From Antedon mediterranea (Eukaryota > Echinodermata > Crinoidea > Comatulida > Antedonidae): DNA of 64,000 nt. The notes beneath the pieces were generated by a model. That model was not told where the DNA came from, ran no database searches, and was given only the letters and a program-made list of their open reading frames with translations. Below, one piece after another: positions 1 through 11,419 of the stretch. The translations under genes and the position numbers were made by a program. Where the stretch lies: contig NC_092670.1 in NCBI RefSeq assembly GCF_964355755.1, positions 26,587,795 to 26,651,794 of the forward strand, in the 5' to 3' direction. Positions within the stretch are counted from its first letter, which is position 1, and every line of letters starts with the position of its first letter.

Positions 1-6
1 AATAAA

Positions 7-2400
7 ATGATGCAATTGAAAGTTGACAAAAGTGTTGCCATAGCGAAAGCAGGTGGTCAGAGTTCTAAAGACTTTTGGAACGAATTAAGGGGGCCTAAGA
101 AGGTAATTGTTCCTTCTAACCTAAAAATTCCCGACTCTACACAAGTTACCTCAGACAAACAGGTTATGGCTAACTTGATTAAAATTTATTGGAGTAACTT
201 GGGTAATCAAACTGGTGTCAATACTTATAATGATATAGTTATCAATAGTCATGTTTCTGATGTTAGGGAAAATTATATAAATTATGTTAATGATGATCCA
301 CAAAAAGTACTGGATGATATAAGAATTTCATTTGAAGATGTTAAAAGTTCAATACTTCGTTCTAAAAACAATAAAGCACCTGGTGTTGATGGCATCACTA
401 ACGAATTGTTAAAGAACGGAGGTGACTGCTTTATTAGGTCACTTACATATCTTTTTAACTATTTTGTTAAATCAGAGAAAATTCCCACCGAGTGGAATAA
501 AGGGATCATTATACCTATCCATAAAAAAGGTAGCAAGAACGATTTAAATAACTATAGAGGTATCACATTATCATCATGTGTTGCTAAAATTTTCAATCGT
601 ATTATTTGTGATCGTATCTCAGAATTTCTTGAGAGTAATAGTATTCTTACGGAAATCCAGGGAGGCTTTAGGAAAAATCATAGATGTGAGGACCACATAT
701 TTACACTTAAAAGCATATTGGCTACGCGAAATGCGGAAAATAAGTTAACATACTTAGCCTTCCTGGATTTCCGTAAGGCTTTTGACACGGTTTGGCGTAA
801 TGGCCTTTTGTCAATAGCATGGAATACTGGTATCCGTGGTAAAGTCTGGAAAATTATTGATAAACTTTATACAAACGTCAAATGTAATGTTAAGTTTGGT
901 GATATTGTAACTGATTATTTTGATGTCGATGAAGGGGTTAAGCAAGGCTGCGTATTATCACCGACCTTATTCTGTATTTTTATAAATGAACTCTCCAAAA
1001 TGTTATATAATGAAAATGTCGGATGTCATACTTTAGGCACAAAAATTAGCTGTCTTTTTTGGGCTGACGACGTTGTCTTGATTGCTAAAGATGAAAATGA
1101 TCTGGAGAAAATGTTATCTATCGCTGGAATTTTCTCAAAAAAATGGAAACTTAACTTTAATTATGACAAATCAAATGTTGTGGTTGTTGGTAAACGTACT
1201 AATAAAACTAAACAATGGCCTCTTGTAAACCACTTCATCAAAAAAGTAGATTGTTACAAATACTTGGGAGTGAATATTTCAAGAAACTTCTCCGAAAGTA
1301 TACATGTTAATGATGTAGTTAGAAAAGGAAATAGATTAATTGGATATATCAGGGAAGAGTTAATTGTAATTTAACTCTTCCCTGGATATATCAAGTCCAT
1401 TATTAATGAGCAAGAAGATTTTAATAGGATTTATTTTGGTAATATCTTGTGGAAAACTATAGCACTACCTTCAATTAACTATGCATGTGCAATATCAGCT
1501 TATAGTGCCAGTGATTACAAAAAAATCGAAAACATTCAGCTACAAATGGCTAAAACACTACTAAAAGCACCGAGGAACACGCCATCATTGGCTCTGTTGG
1601 GTGACTTAGGATGGGATAGCATTGAAAATACCCATAATGAAATAAAAATTAAATATTTTGACAGGCTTATCAACTTAGAAGCCCATCGTTGGCCAAAGCT
1701 GCTGTTGCATGCATTATTTACCTTGCATGACAATAATGTTAATATAAAATGGCGATGGTTAAACTCAATTAAAAGTATTCTGAATAATACTGGATTTAAT
1801 CATGTATTTTCAAATAACATACCTATAGATCCAGCATGGTTTAAATCTTTTAAGTGTGTTAATCGTCAAATGTATGAATTGGATTGGTTGAATAAAAGCT
1901 GTACCAAACCATCATTATCACTTTATGTTAAATTTAAAAAAATGCCTGAGTTAGAAAATTATCTTACTGTTAAAACTGATTTTCATGGTGCTCAATTGAA
2001 ATTTAAGGCAAGGTCAAATACTCTTCAACTTGAAAGTAGATTAAGTAAATGGGATATGAATAATACTGGTAATTGTATGTTATGTAAGGATGAACCTGAA
2101 GATTTATATCATTTTATGTTAAATTGTAAAGTACTACAAGAAGTGCGAATTTCAGAATTTGAATGCTTGGAACAAAACCTTAATGATTCTGGTCTTTCAG
2201 ATCTATGGAATTCACTCCAGTTAAATAATTCAGAGGTTATCTTAATGATTATACTTGGTGGTGATTGTTCTGTTCTCATTCCAACAATGTCGATTAATAT
2301 GGTAAACAAAGCCCATGACATTCTTGATAAATTCTGCAAATCATATCTTAAGAAAGCATGGGCCTTTAGACAACGTATAAAGTCTAACATTATCGAATGA
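7..2400 (+). pseudogene. LINE (non-LTR retrotransposon) reverse transcriptase ORF, interrupted
   Basis: This is the C-terminal half of a LINE ORF2-type protein that copies its own RNA at a nicked chromosomal target. The frame is open from the left window edge. Visible RT motifs are NNYRGITLSS, LAFLDFRKAFDTVW, GVKQGCVLSPTLF, the catalytic FWADD (A353-D354-D355, codons at 1063-1071) and YLGVNIS. A terminal zinc-finger-like motif CMLCKDEPEDLYHFMLNC is encoded at 2074-2127. The endonuclease domain would lie left of the window. The two open segments (7-1374 and 1447-2400) are in the same frame and are separated only by a TAA at 1372-1374 inside a palindromic insertion, so this copy cannot make full-length protein. 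Clade is not assigned. RT identity is certain; the pseudogene call rests on the visible stop. Confidence 0.93.
1342..1392. repeat. 33-bp palindrome flanked by 9-bp direct repeats, inside the LINE ORF
   Basis: GGATATATC occurs at 1342-1350 and again at 1384-1392. Between them, AGGGAAGAGTTAA (1351-1363) pairs perfectly with TTAACTCTTCCCT (1371-1383) around a 7-base loop. Palindrome plus one direct repeat is 42 bp, a multiple of three, so the downstream frame is kept but a TAA stop is introduced. It may be a tiny foldback insertion with a 9-bp target duplication, or a hairpin copied by template switching, since GATATATC is itself palindromic. Confidence 0.85.
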
Positions 2401-2889
2401 TTTTTTTAATTTTTTTATTGTATGTAAGTTGGTTTAGTTATCTTAATTCTGTTTACAGTCATCAAATAATTCACCACAGCTGAAATAATTTAATCTATGC
2501 TTTCCTGTTTATTGATGTCCCTAATTTGGGTTCCTATTGTTCCTTATTATTTTTGCTGGTAGACACTGTGTATCAAGAATGTGTATATCTTAACATAGAT
2601 TCTAAGTACTGTATATTCCTTTGTTCATATACTAATTGATATGCTAATTTAGTGTCCAAGCTTATGTGGGTTGCATTTAATTGGTTTTAGTATTACAGTT
2701 TATTTTAATTTGGTTTTATCGAACTTCCGTTTTATCTGAGTATTATCTGTTTTAATCTAGTCTATCTTTATTTTTATACTCATATTTTTTATATTGTATG
2801 TTTAATTGTTTTAAGGATGCACCATTATTATGTGTGCCGCTGTTCAAAAAGCGTTTTCCAAATAAATTATTATTATATTATTATTATAT
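2401..2889 (+). mobile_element. LINE 3' UTR and (ATT)n tail
   Basis: Non-coding AT-rich sequence follows the LINE stop codon. It ends with the box GTGTGCCGCTG..CAAAAAGCGTT, an AATAAA and an ATT microsatellite at about 2863-2889, the usual layout of a LINE 3' end with a simple-repeat tail. The same GTGCCGCTG..CAAAAGCGTT box recurs at 3881-3905. Confidence 0.75.
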
Positions 2890-2982
2890 AGGGTGGGCAA
2901 CCTGTATACCAAATTTGGTGCTTTTGGAAGAAACTGAACCAAACACCCTTATTTCAGCCCTAACAGACTCCACTATAAGTTA
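2884..2982 (+). repeat. Dispersed repeat, copy 1
   Basis: About 80 bp here, from TATAGGGTGGGCAACCTGTA to CCCTAACAGACTCCACTATA, match the reverse complement of 42379-42462, with a short extra segment in this copy. It begins where the LINE tail ends, so the LINE may have inserted into it. The family was not recognised. Confidence 0.65.
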
Positions 2983-3044
2983 AGTTGAATGAATGAAGCC
3001 CCCGCGTCGGAAAGATCTTGGCGCCACCGCTGTCACCTCCGCGC

Positions 3045-3200
3045 GCGTGTGCCAGCAACGCGCAAGAGAACCAAGATGAACGATCGCGTAAAAATGTGTA
3101 AGTATTAGCGGTCCGACTCGATCATCGTCATCGCTATTTTATTTTCAACTTTAACGATTTTTGAAACTCAACGCAACTAAAGCCTGTTTTCCTGTCGACG
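3045..3200 (+). repeat. Dispersed repeat, shared with 11579-12200
   Basis: The stretch around GCGGTCCGACTCGATCAT and CGCTATTTTATTTTCAACTT is repeated at 12060-12177. AAAGCCTGTTTTCCTGTCGA at 3179-3198 recurs near 11579 and, inverted, at about 12185-12197. This suggests a family of short elements with AAGCCTGTTTTCC termini. The individual boundaries are not resolved. Confidence 0.5.
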
Positions 3201-3779
3201 TTAGTCGACGCTATCATCGTCAATCGTTTAAAGTTCAACGACGATCGTTTGAAAACGATAAAGTTGAAATGTTAACGATAGTGCGAACATTTGATTTTTA
3301 GCGTTGAACGTTACAGTTGAAACTCCTGACTTCTTTCTCGACGTCGTCGTAACGCGCAAAATGAATAGAGGACTCTTCTGCCTCTACTAGCAGTACTAAG
3401 TAGGCGCAGTGTAGGAGACGTGGGCCTAGGCTTACTAATATCTCTATACTGATGGTTCTTCGTTCTCAGTAGGCCTATCCTAGTCCAAATAGCATTTTGG
3501 ACTAGCTGACTTTGACCTACCTAATATCCCCGCGCCTACTTTCCGGAACATCATTGTATAGTAACTTTGGTAAGGCTAGGCCTAGTTTTGACCGCGCCGC
3601 GATGCAACAAAAATAAAATGTAATCAGCAGAATTTGCCATCTATTATGTGACGTCATGTGCTGTATCGCCATGATGATTGGTCAGTTCTTACATTTTAGC
3701 GTTGCGATATCGCTAGAGTTGAACTGGATTCAACTCTTGCGATTGTCAACGATCGCGACTTGCAGCGTCGATTACCGTC

Positions 3780-3936
3780 GATTATTACACCTTTTCACTT
3801 TAAGACTTAAATGTTATTTTTTGATACTTTTCTTTTTGTTTTTACATTGCCTTGTAAATGAACGCACCGTCTTATAAACGTGTGCCGCTGATACAAAAGC
3901 GTTCGTTCAATAAATTTATCTTATCTTATCTTATCA
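3780..3936 (+). mobile_element. 5'-truncated LINE 3' end with (TTATC)n tail
   Basis: AAACGTGTGCCGCTGATACA followed by AAAAGCGTTCGTTCAATAAA and a TTATC pentanucleotide repeat resembles the end of the LINE at 1-2889, but the tail motif differs. It is probably a related LINE or a SINE sharing its tail. Confidence 0.55.
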
Positions 3937-5884
3937 CAGTGCGATGCGAGAAACCAATCGAAAACTGGAAGACCCAAAGCAGCTAGTTCATAACACATTT
4001 TATGAAGTTGAATGTTTGTTCACCAGCAATTGAAACATTGCTAATTGAAACGTACGTAAACCTACGCATATTCTATGCTGTTAAATTCTTCAACGGAGAC
4101 ATAATCAGTGATAAGAAGAAGAGTGAAAAATTAATTAAAGTATCACATTTATGAGGTATGCCATAAAGTTGTAGGAGGTCTGTACGCGCCTCGGTCTGTG
4201 CATTATCGGCTAGAAATGATGATCATTACGACGGTCTGGTATGATGATTGAATAATTGTAAATATGATGATTTTATTTCAATGTTTCTACATTTTTTATA
4301 TTTCCTCTGGGTGGCCCGTGCATCATTTTGCAATAGTTATTGAGTAAATTTTAAACTGAGACTACTATAACATAGGCTAACTAATTGCTATCTCAGGTTT
4401 TAAATAAATTATAATAACAAATGAATGTCATGGCGAATGATGGGTACATAATGCAGTAGTCCTAGTATGAATTGTCTCAGAATTGACTATCATAATCTGT
4501 TTCATGTCATGCCTATGATTGTTTATAAATATATTCCTAAAAATTACTGCAATAAAATAGTCGAAGTAGTGATTTTCAAAAAGTGACTTCTTGTTCTTTT
4601 TTAATTGTTTATAACACACTATTTGACTACTATATTTTCCTAATCTGTACTGTTTTGCTGCTGGATGAAAAGGAAGAACATATCAAGAACAAAAACGGAA
4701 TACGATGCGCTTAGTGTTGTTAAATACCAGAGGGACCGACTCGCATAAATAAGTAGTAGTGATGTGAGTGATGATTACTCCTAGATGATGATTTTGAGGA
4801 TGATGATAAACATTCAATAATAACAACATTATTCAGTAATTAAAACAAATAGAGATATACAAAGTACAGGAAATAATTTATTATAATTTAATCGCACATT
4901 ACCGCAATTATTGTGATGAAAAAAATTGAGTATTCAGTTACAATACAGTAGACATATCTGATCCATAAATCTATTTGTTTGAGCGAGAGAACGCCCTATA
5001 AAATGAGCTCCATGTGTGTTACATAAATTGCACGTAAAATTCCGAGAGTGTCCTATCTTTAGTATATAAGATCTTTGGCCAAACCAAAGAATATATATAA
5101 CAAGAATGAGTAATCCGCGATTTTCCCTGTAACAGTAATATTGTCCATGTGGTAGGGCGCCCATAAGTGAGGATGTATCTGGGATGTAGGCCTATACAAC
5201 TGTTTGTGACGGTTTCACTAATCAAAGGCTGGACCACCGGTAGTATTTTCATGATAGAAAATGTTATCAACTACATGCCAACATCATGTTAAATGCTATT
5301 TAGATATTTAATTGTTCGTTTTATGCAATTTATTTAGTAAAAACTGCCGTATAAACAGTTTGCTTTATCAACCGGGCGCTACATACGATAGCGTGACCGG
5401 GCGTGTTGGTGTTTACGCGTTTTCACTAAGGATAGTTTAATAATATTCCTATATTTAACTTGTTTCTGGTAAAACAAATAAATGTTAATGACATTTAACA
5501 TTTTGTCCTATTAATAACATGTATTTTATACTAATTTATATCATAAAAACAATACTTAATTTACCGGGCGTAGAGTAGTACACGGCAATGGTAAAGAATA
5601 GGCCGTGCTGAGTAACGATTCGTTGATTTTTGGTGTTGCTGTGTTAGGCCTTTTTTGTGAACTAACTTAGCATGTTAGTAAATAATTGTCTGTAAAAGTC
5701 AATGTACACTAGTTTGTTAATAAATATGTATTATAAAATAGTTTACAATTGCAAAAACTATTATCATAATTCTATTTAATGTGACATGTATAATATCTAT
5801 TAAATCAAGTCTTATTTAGTATGTATACATCCGCCCTTATGAGGGCGGGCATCATTCACTGGAGCTCTCTGTTACAAATTTCTC
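3937..5884. other. Intergenic AT-rich stretch, no gene recognised
   Basis: No coding segment could be supported. Local structure includes an inverted repeat: 5072-5126 is closely matched by the reverse complement of 5885-5938, and the flanking sequences GGGCGCCCATAAGTGAGGAT (5156-5175) and ATCCGCCCTTATGAGGGCGG (5828-5847) are also roughly complementary. The ~760-bp interval between the arms is AT rich with repeated ACCGGGCG words. Confidence 0.5.
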
Positions 5885-6295
5885 ATGCAAAAATCGCGGA
5901 ATACTCATTCTTGTGATATATATTCTTTGGCCAAACGTATTGAAATTGATGGCGCTCTTCTTCTTCTACATAATAATCGATCAGGGAATAAAAAGAGAAC
6001 AGTGCAGCAGGCAATAGAACAGTTTAAAACCTGTAAAAATGGATTAAGGCGGCAGGCCCAGTTTAATATTATGTGCTTGTTGAATCAATTAATGTTGAAA
6101 AAAGCATATTATTTTGAGAATACTTTTCTTAGCCATAAGATAGTTACATTTAAAAGTGGTTTCTTTACAGCCGAATATTTGAAAGTATCATCAGCAGGCA
6201 GAGAGGGAAGAGCTTTTATTAACAATGTTTACCGTGAGTATGGTTACGCCAAAACTAGTCTCAGTGTAGCCATTGTGTTTTCATTGCTTGAATAA
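5885..6295 (+). CDS. Unrecognised 136-residue ORF
   Basis: This ATG-initiated ORF is among the longer open frames in the window that match neither a retroelement nor an exon. It is rich in K, R, Q and N in its first half and I could not assign a family. No splice signals, signal peptide or membrane segment are obvious. Its first ~50 bases are the right arm of an inverted repeat whose left arm (5072-5126) would encode the similar peptide motif KSRxTHSCxIYSL on the opposite strand. It may be a transposon fragment or a chance ORF. Confidence 0.25.
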   Translation: MQKSRNTHSCDIYSLAKRIEIDGALLLLHNNRSGNKKRTVQQAIEQFKTCKNGLRRQAQFNIMCLLNQLMLKKAYYFENTFLSHKIVTFKSGFFTAEYLKVSSAGREGRAFINNVYREYGYAKTSLSVAIVFSLLE

Positions 6296-6462
6296 GCAGC
6301 ACAATTGTTTTGCCAACTAAACGAGTTTTGCTGTCTTTTATAATTACAGCCTTCTAGGCCTAGGCTAGTAGTAGGGGATCCAGTCAAGTCTCCCCTTACA
6401 AAGTCGCCCTATCGCAAAGTCGCCCCTTTTTAGGCCATAGATAGGCTAGGCCTAAAATGGTT

Positions 6463-6466
6463 AACC
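6463..6466. repeat. Target-site duplication AACC (left)
   Basis: AACC immediately precedes the 5' LTR and recurs at 11416-11419 right after the 3' LTR, a 4-bp duplication consistent with Ty3/Gypsy integration. Confidence 0.75.
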
Positions 6467-6852
6467 TGTAGCAGACCTACCACATAGCTTTTAAACAATT
6501 CAACATTTACTTTTAATTTGATTATTTATACATCCTCTATATATCTCTTTATTTAACCTCACATTGACAGGTTACCTTCCTGTTACCTTCACTTTTCTAG
6601 CTAATGGATTTTAAGAATGTTAATGACTCTAACAGAAAACCACATCAATTCTCTTAATCCTTATTGGTCAGATGAGATGGGCCAAGCCCAGTATTACCAT
6701 ACACTGACCACATTGTCTTATCAAATATTGTATATTGTATATTTTATCTATTTATTGAGAATCCTCACTTGATTCACTTGGAATAAATTGCATAGTTTAC
6801 TGTATACATTTAGTAGTTGTTTTGTTTTACCGTTGCGCCGACAATTACTAAA
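6467..6852 (+). mobile_element. 5' LTR of Ty3/Gypsy element
   Basis: This 386-bp LTR starts TGTAGCAGACC and ends ATTACTAAA. It aligns with 10978-11415 with about three substitutions plus one 52-bp gap (between CCACATT and GTCTTATC) that is absent here and present in the 3' LTR. It contains an AATAAA. The near identity implies a recent insertion. Confidence 0.93.
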
Positions 6853-6853
6853 G

Positions 6854-6870
6854 TGGTGACCCTCGACTTT
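6854..6870 (+). promoter_or_regulatory. Primer-binding site, probably tRNA-Trp
   Basis: TGGTGACCC begins one base after the 5' LTR and continues CGAC after one extra T. This is close to the complement of the 3' end of animal tRNA-Trp, the primer known for CsRn1-clade Gypsy elements. The family link is from established knowledge; the pairing is read by eye. Confidence 0.6.
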
Positions 6871-6892
6871 CTTATACCGAATTTAACTTAAA

Positions 6893-7825
6893 ATGGAAGG
6901 ACAACAGCAACAACGACAGCTACCGCAACCTCCAGCACAACCCCAGCACCAGGAACAACCTGTGGTGCCCGCTCCTGACGCAGCAACCGTCAACAGGCCA
7001 ATTTCTTCGGTAGCGTTGAAACTGCCTCCATACTGGTCCAATGATCCGATATTGTGGTTCACCCAAGTGGAAGCACAGTTCACAACGCGTGGGATTACAG
7101 TAGATGCTACAAAATACGCTTACTTAGTCGGATCATTGCAACCTGAAATTGCGCAGGAAGTTCGGGATCTACTTCTCAACCCGCCTACTGATAACAGGTA
7201 TGTGAACTTGAAAGATACCTTAATACGTCGGACAACTGACTCCGACCAACAGCGCCTCCGCCAACTCCTGACGGCCGAGGAGTTGGGGGATAGGAAACCG
7301 TCGCAATTATACCGACGGATGTTACAACTCTTAGGCGACAGGCCACTTGAATCTTCAATTATGAAACAACTATTCTTAAGTCGCCTCCCAACTAATGTAC
7401 AGCTTATCCTAGCTTCAACCAAGGATGAGTTGGACCTGGGAAGCTTGACATCATTGGCTGACAAAATTATTGAAGTATCTGTAACTGCAACTGCGCCAAC
7501 AAGTGTATCGGCAGTACACACGGACAATACACCCTCCTTGTCTGCGACCCTTGAAAACCTGCAAAAACAGATTCAACAACTGTCAACGCAAGTTAATTCC
7601 TTGCAATCTGACCGACGGCACAACAGATATCAAAGTCGCAGCACAAGTCGACATCGAAATCGATCGAGTGGTAGGCATTCATCTCCTGCTCAACCTAACA
7701 GTACCAATCGCTCAGCTCAACATTCAAACAACACTCCTCAACTCTGTTGGTACCATGAAAAATTTGGAGTAAATGCTCGAAAATGCAATCCGCCGTGTTC
7801 GGAAAACTCCAACGCCGACAACTAA
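6893..7825 (+). CDS. gag: Gag of CsRn1-like Ty3/Gypsy retrotransposon
   Basis: This 310-residue protein would form the particle shell that packages the element RNA. A Q/P-rich N-terminus leads into a capsid-like domain ([15 protein letters not shown], then LFLSRLP). The C-terminus has an S/R-rich basic stretch and a CX2HX9CX3C zinc motif (C285, H288, C298, C302). That CHCC arrangement, rather than the usual CCHC knuckle, is the hallmark of the CsRn1 clade. The ATG lies 41 bp after the LTR. The frame overlaps pol by 43 bp, with pol in the -1 frame. No disabling mutation is seen. Confidence 0.9.
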   Translation: MEGQQQQRQLPQPPAQPQHQEQPVVPAPDAATVNRPISSVALKLPPYWSNDPILWFTQVEAQFTTRGITVDATKYAYLVGSLQPEIAQEVRDLLLNPPTDNRYVNLKDTLIRRTTDSDQQRLRQLLTAEELGDRKPSQLYRRMLQLLGDRPLESSIMKQLFLSRLPTNVQLILASTKDELDLGSLTSLADKIIEVSVTATAPTSVSAVHTDNTPSLSATLENLQKQIQQLSTQVNSLQSDRRHNRYQSRSTSRHRNRSSGRHSSPAQPNSTNRSAQHSNNTPQLCWYHEKFGVNARKCNPPCSENSNADN

Positions 7826-10800
7826 ATGCGACGAATGTTGCTGGCCGTCAAATCGTAAGTCGCCTTTTCTTTATTGTTAATCAATTATCCAAACAACGTT
7901 TCCTCATAGACACTGGGGCAGAAGTTAGCGTTGTTCCACCTACTCGCCATGAGCGTCTACATAGGCGACAAGAGTCTACTTTGACTGCCGCAAATAATAC
8001 ATCTATCAACACTTATGGACATCGCTCTGTAACCTTAGACTTAGGTTTGAGACGAACATCTCAATGGTTATTTGTTGTCGCAGACGTCACACACCCCATC
8101 ATAGGGGCTGATTTTTTAAGACATTTTGGACTGTTAGTCGATATGAATAATCGACGACTCATTGACACTACCACCAACCTGAGTATTCAAGGTGTCGCCT
8201 CCAAAACTTCGCCTCTCGGTCTTATATTTACCACCCTTGAGGCTAAGTCCAATTGGGACTACATTCTTACAAAATTCCCAAACATTACACGCCCTTGTTA
8301 TCAGGAAGCGTCGCTAAAACACGATGTGACACATCATATTCAGACCCATGGTCCACCAATTTCGTCACATCCTCGACGGCTCGCACATGACCGCTGCAAA
8401 ACAGCCAGACATGAATTTGAACACATGATGCAGCTTGGAATTATACGCCCCTCTAAAAGTAACTGGGCATCACCTTTACATATGGTGCCTAAGAAAACTC
8501 CTGGGGATTGGCGTCCCTGTGGGGATTATCGAGCATTGAACAATGCTACTGTTGCAGATCGGTATCCTATCCCGTACATGCACGATTTTACAGCATCTCT
8601 GCACGGATCCACTATATTTTCTAAGATTGATCTCGTCCGAGCTTACCATCAGATACCAGTTGAACCTGCTGATGTTCATAAAACAGCAATTACTACACCA
8701 TTTGGACTTTTTGAATTTGTTAGAATGCCATTTGGCCTCCGCAATGCCGCTCAAACTTTTCAACGTTTTATTGATCAGGTAACGCGTGGATTGGATTTTT
8801 GCTACGCTTATATCGACGACCTGCTTGTTGCAAGTTCCAACGCCGAGGAACACGAAACTCATCTTCATCAACTATTCACACGTCTTAATGAGTATGGCGT
8901 TGTTCTCAACCCAGCGAAATGCCAATTTGGAGTTTCGTCACTCGAGTTTCTTGGACATCATGTTGATTCGCAAGGTGTCCGACCACTTCAAGTAAAGGTC
9001 GAAGCGATACAAAACTTTCCACAACCAACTTCTTTACGCAAACTACGTGAATTCCTTGGACTTATTAACTTTTATAGGCGATTTATACCGCAGTGTGCCC
9101 AGATTTTACAACCTGTCACAGCTCTACTTGTTGGGGCAGGTAAGAAACAGGATCTGGTATGGACCGACGCAGCTTTATTGGGATTTAATAATATTAAAGT
9201 CGCCCTCGCAAGTGCTACACTTCTCACCCATCCGCAGCCAGATGCACCTTTAAGTATCATGGTTGACGCTTCGGATGTGGCCATAGGGGGTATACTACAA
9301 CAATGCATTGACAACAATTGGCAACCTATTTCATTTTTCTCACAGAAGTTGAAACCAGCGCAGACGCGATACAGCACATTTGGTCGTGAACTTTTGGCGA
9401 CATACCTTTCAGTTAAACATTTTCGTCATTCACTTGAAGGACGCTCATTTCATATTTTTACTGACCATAAGCCACTTGTGTATGCTTTACTCGCCAAACC
9501 AAATCGTCACTCGCCACGCGAAATCCGTCATCTCGATTTCATATCTCAATTCAAAACGGACATACGCCATGTGAGTGGAAAAGCTAATGCAGCAGCTGAT
9601 GCATTGTCGCGTATCGAACTTAATACTTTCAGTCACAACACAACTAACATTGTTGATTTTAGTCTTATTGCTGCTGCACAAAAGAATGACGATGAATTGC
9701 ACAAGCTACTTGAATCACCGTTTTCACTACAATTTCAAAACTTTCCAATTCCAACTTCTGACTCTACAATTCTTTGTGATATTTCCAAAGGCAATCCACG
9801 TCCATATATTCCACAAGAATTCAGACGCATAATATTTGACACTCTACATTCGCTATCACATCCTGGTATACGAGCAACATAACGTTTAATTACTGACCGT
9901 TTCGTATGGCCAGCAATCAATCGTGATGTACGACGATGGTCTCAAACATGCATTCAATGTCAACGTTCCAAAGTACACCGGCACACCGTTTCGCCACTCT
10001 CTACTTTTTCTACACCTGACGCCCGTTTTGACCATGTACATATAGATATTGTTGGACCTCTCCCTCCGTCAAATGGTTTTTCTTATTTACTCACTTTTAT
10101 CGATCGTTTTACTCGATGGCCCGAAGCCGTACCTATTCCGGATATCACAGCCGATACTGTCGCACACGCATTTGTCAATCGATGGATCGCTTCATTCGGA
10201 ATACCTTCAACCATTACAACAGATCGAGGAAGACAATTTGAATCTGCATTATTTCATTCACTCGCCAACTTACTAGGAACTAAGCACATTCATACAACTG
10301 CCTACCATCCTATTGCGAACGGACTTGTAGAACGTTTTCATCGACATTTGAAGGGTTCTCTCAAAGCACATAATGATCACACTAAATGGACAGAACATTT
10401 ACCTATAGTACTTTTAGGCATTCGTACAGCCCTTAAGGCTGATCTAGGTCATAGTGCAGCTGAACTTGTTTATGGCACTACTTTAAGATTACCTGGACAA
10501 TTCTTTAATTCAAACTCTGAACATTGTGATTATTCTAATTATATTGATAGATTGCGTGATAATATGAGTAAACTACGTCCCACACCTACCCGCACCAACT
10601 CTAACCGTAAATCCTATATCAATCAAGAAATATTTAATTGTACCCATGTTTTTGTGCGAAGGGACTCTGTTCGAAAACCCTTACAACGTCCATATGATGG
10701 TCCATTTAAGGTATTAAGTCGAACAGACAAACACTTTGTTCTCGATCTAAATGGTCGACAGGACACAGTCAGTATTGATCGTTTAAAGGTAGCTCATTTG

Positions 10801-10998
10801 GATACTGATATATTTAAAAACCAAGAGCAAACCCTCACTCCCAAGCTACAAGCATCACCCCTAGTCAAACCAACCAACCCGTCACCCATTTTGGCAACCC
10901 CTCCCCGTACTACTCGTTCATTTCCCTCAACGTTTTGTCTCGTTCTATCATTAATTCTTTCACTGGAAGGGGGCTCCTGTAGCAGACCTACCACATAG
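7783..10998 (+). pseudogene. pol: Pol (protease, reverse transcriptase, RNase H, integrase) with one nonsense codon
   Basis: Domains in order: aspartic protease with DTGA at residues 43-46; RT with YIDD at residues 343-346; RNase H with [11 protein letters not shown] and [10 protein letters not shown]; then integrase. A TAA at 9880-9882 follows the first half of the integrase zinc-binding region (LHSLSHPG). The same frame stays open to the stop at 10996-10998, with CIQC, catalytic Asp codons at 10045 and 10222 and Glu at 10330, exactly D-35-E. The frame is -1 relative to gag with a 43-bp overlap; I see no canonical slippery heptamer. No chromodomain or env is evident. This copy is probably non-autonomous because of the single stop. 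Confidence 0.93.
10965..10973 (+). promoter_or_regulatory. Polypurine tract
   Basis: GGAAGGGGG lies just upstream of the 3' LTR, where plus-strand DNA synthesis of LTR retroelements is primed. Confidence 0.7.
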
Positions 10999-11415
10999 CT
11001 TTTAAACAATTCAACATTTACTTTTAATTTGATTATTTATACATCCTCTATATATCTCTTTATTTAACCTCACATTGACAGGTTACCTTCCTGTTACCTT
11101 CACTTTTCTAGCTAATGGATTTTAAGAATGTTAATGACTCTAACAGAAAACCACATTAATTCTCTTAATCCTTATTGGTCAGATGAGATGGGCCAAGCCC
11201 AATATTACCATGCACTGACCACATTATTAACACACTCTTTTCTCAACCAGCATCTTAGCTACACCGTTTACTGCATTGTCTTATCAAATATTGTATATTG
11301 TATATTTTATCTATTTATTGAGAATCCTCACTTGATTCACTTGGAATAAATTGCATAGTTTACTGTATACATTTAGTAGTTGTTTTGTTTTACCGTTGCG
11401 CCGACAATTACTAAA
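10978..11415 (+). mobile_element. 3' LTR of Ty3/Gypsy element
   Basis: This 438-bp LTR matches the 5' copy except for about three substitutions and 52 additional bases. The pol stop codon falls 21 bp inside it. AACC at 11416-11419 completes the target duplication. Confidence 0.93.
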
Positions 11416-11419
11416 AACC

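Noticed and set aside
8476-9702. Minus-strand and alternative-frame ORFs across the Gypsy pol region
   Set aside because: They are shadows of the RT and RNase H coding frame with no domains of their own.
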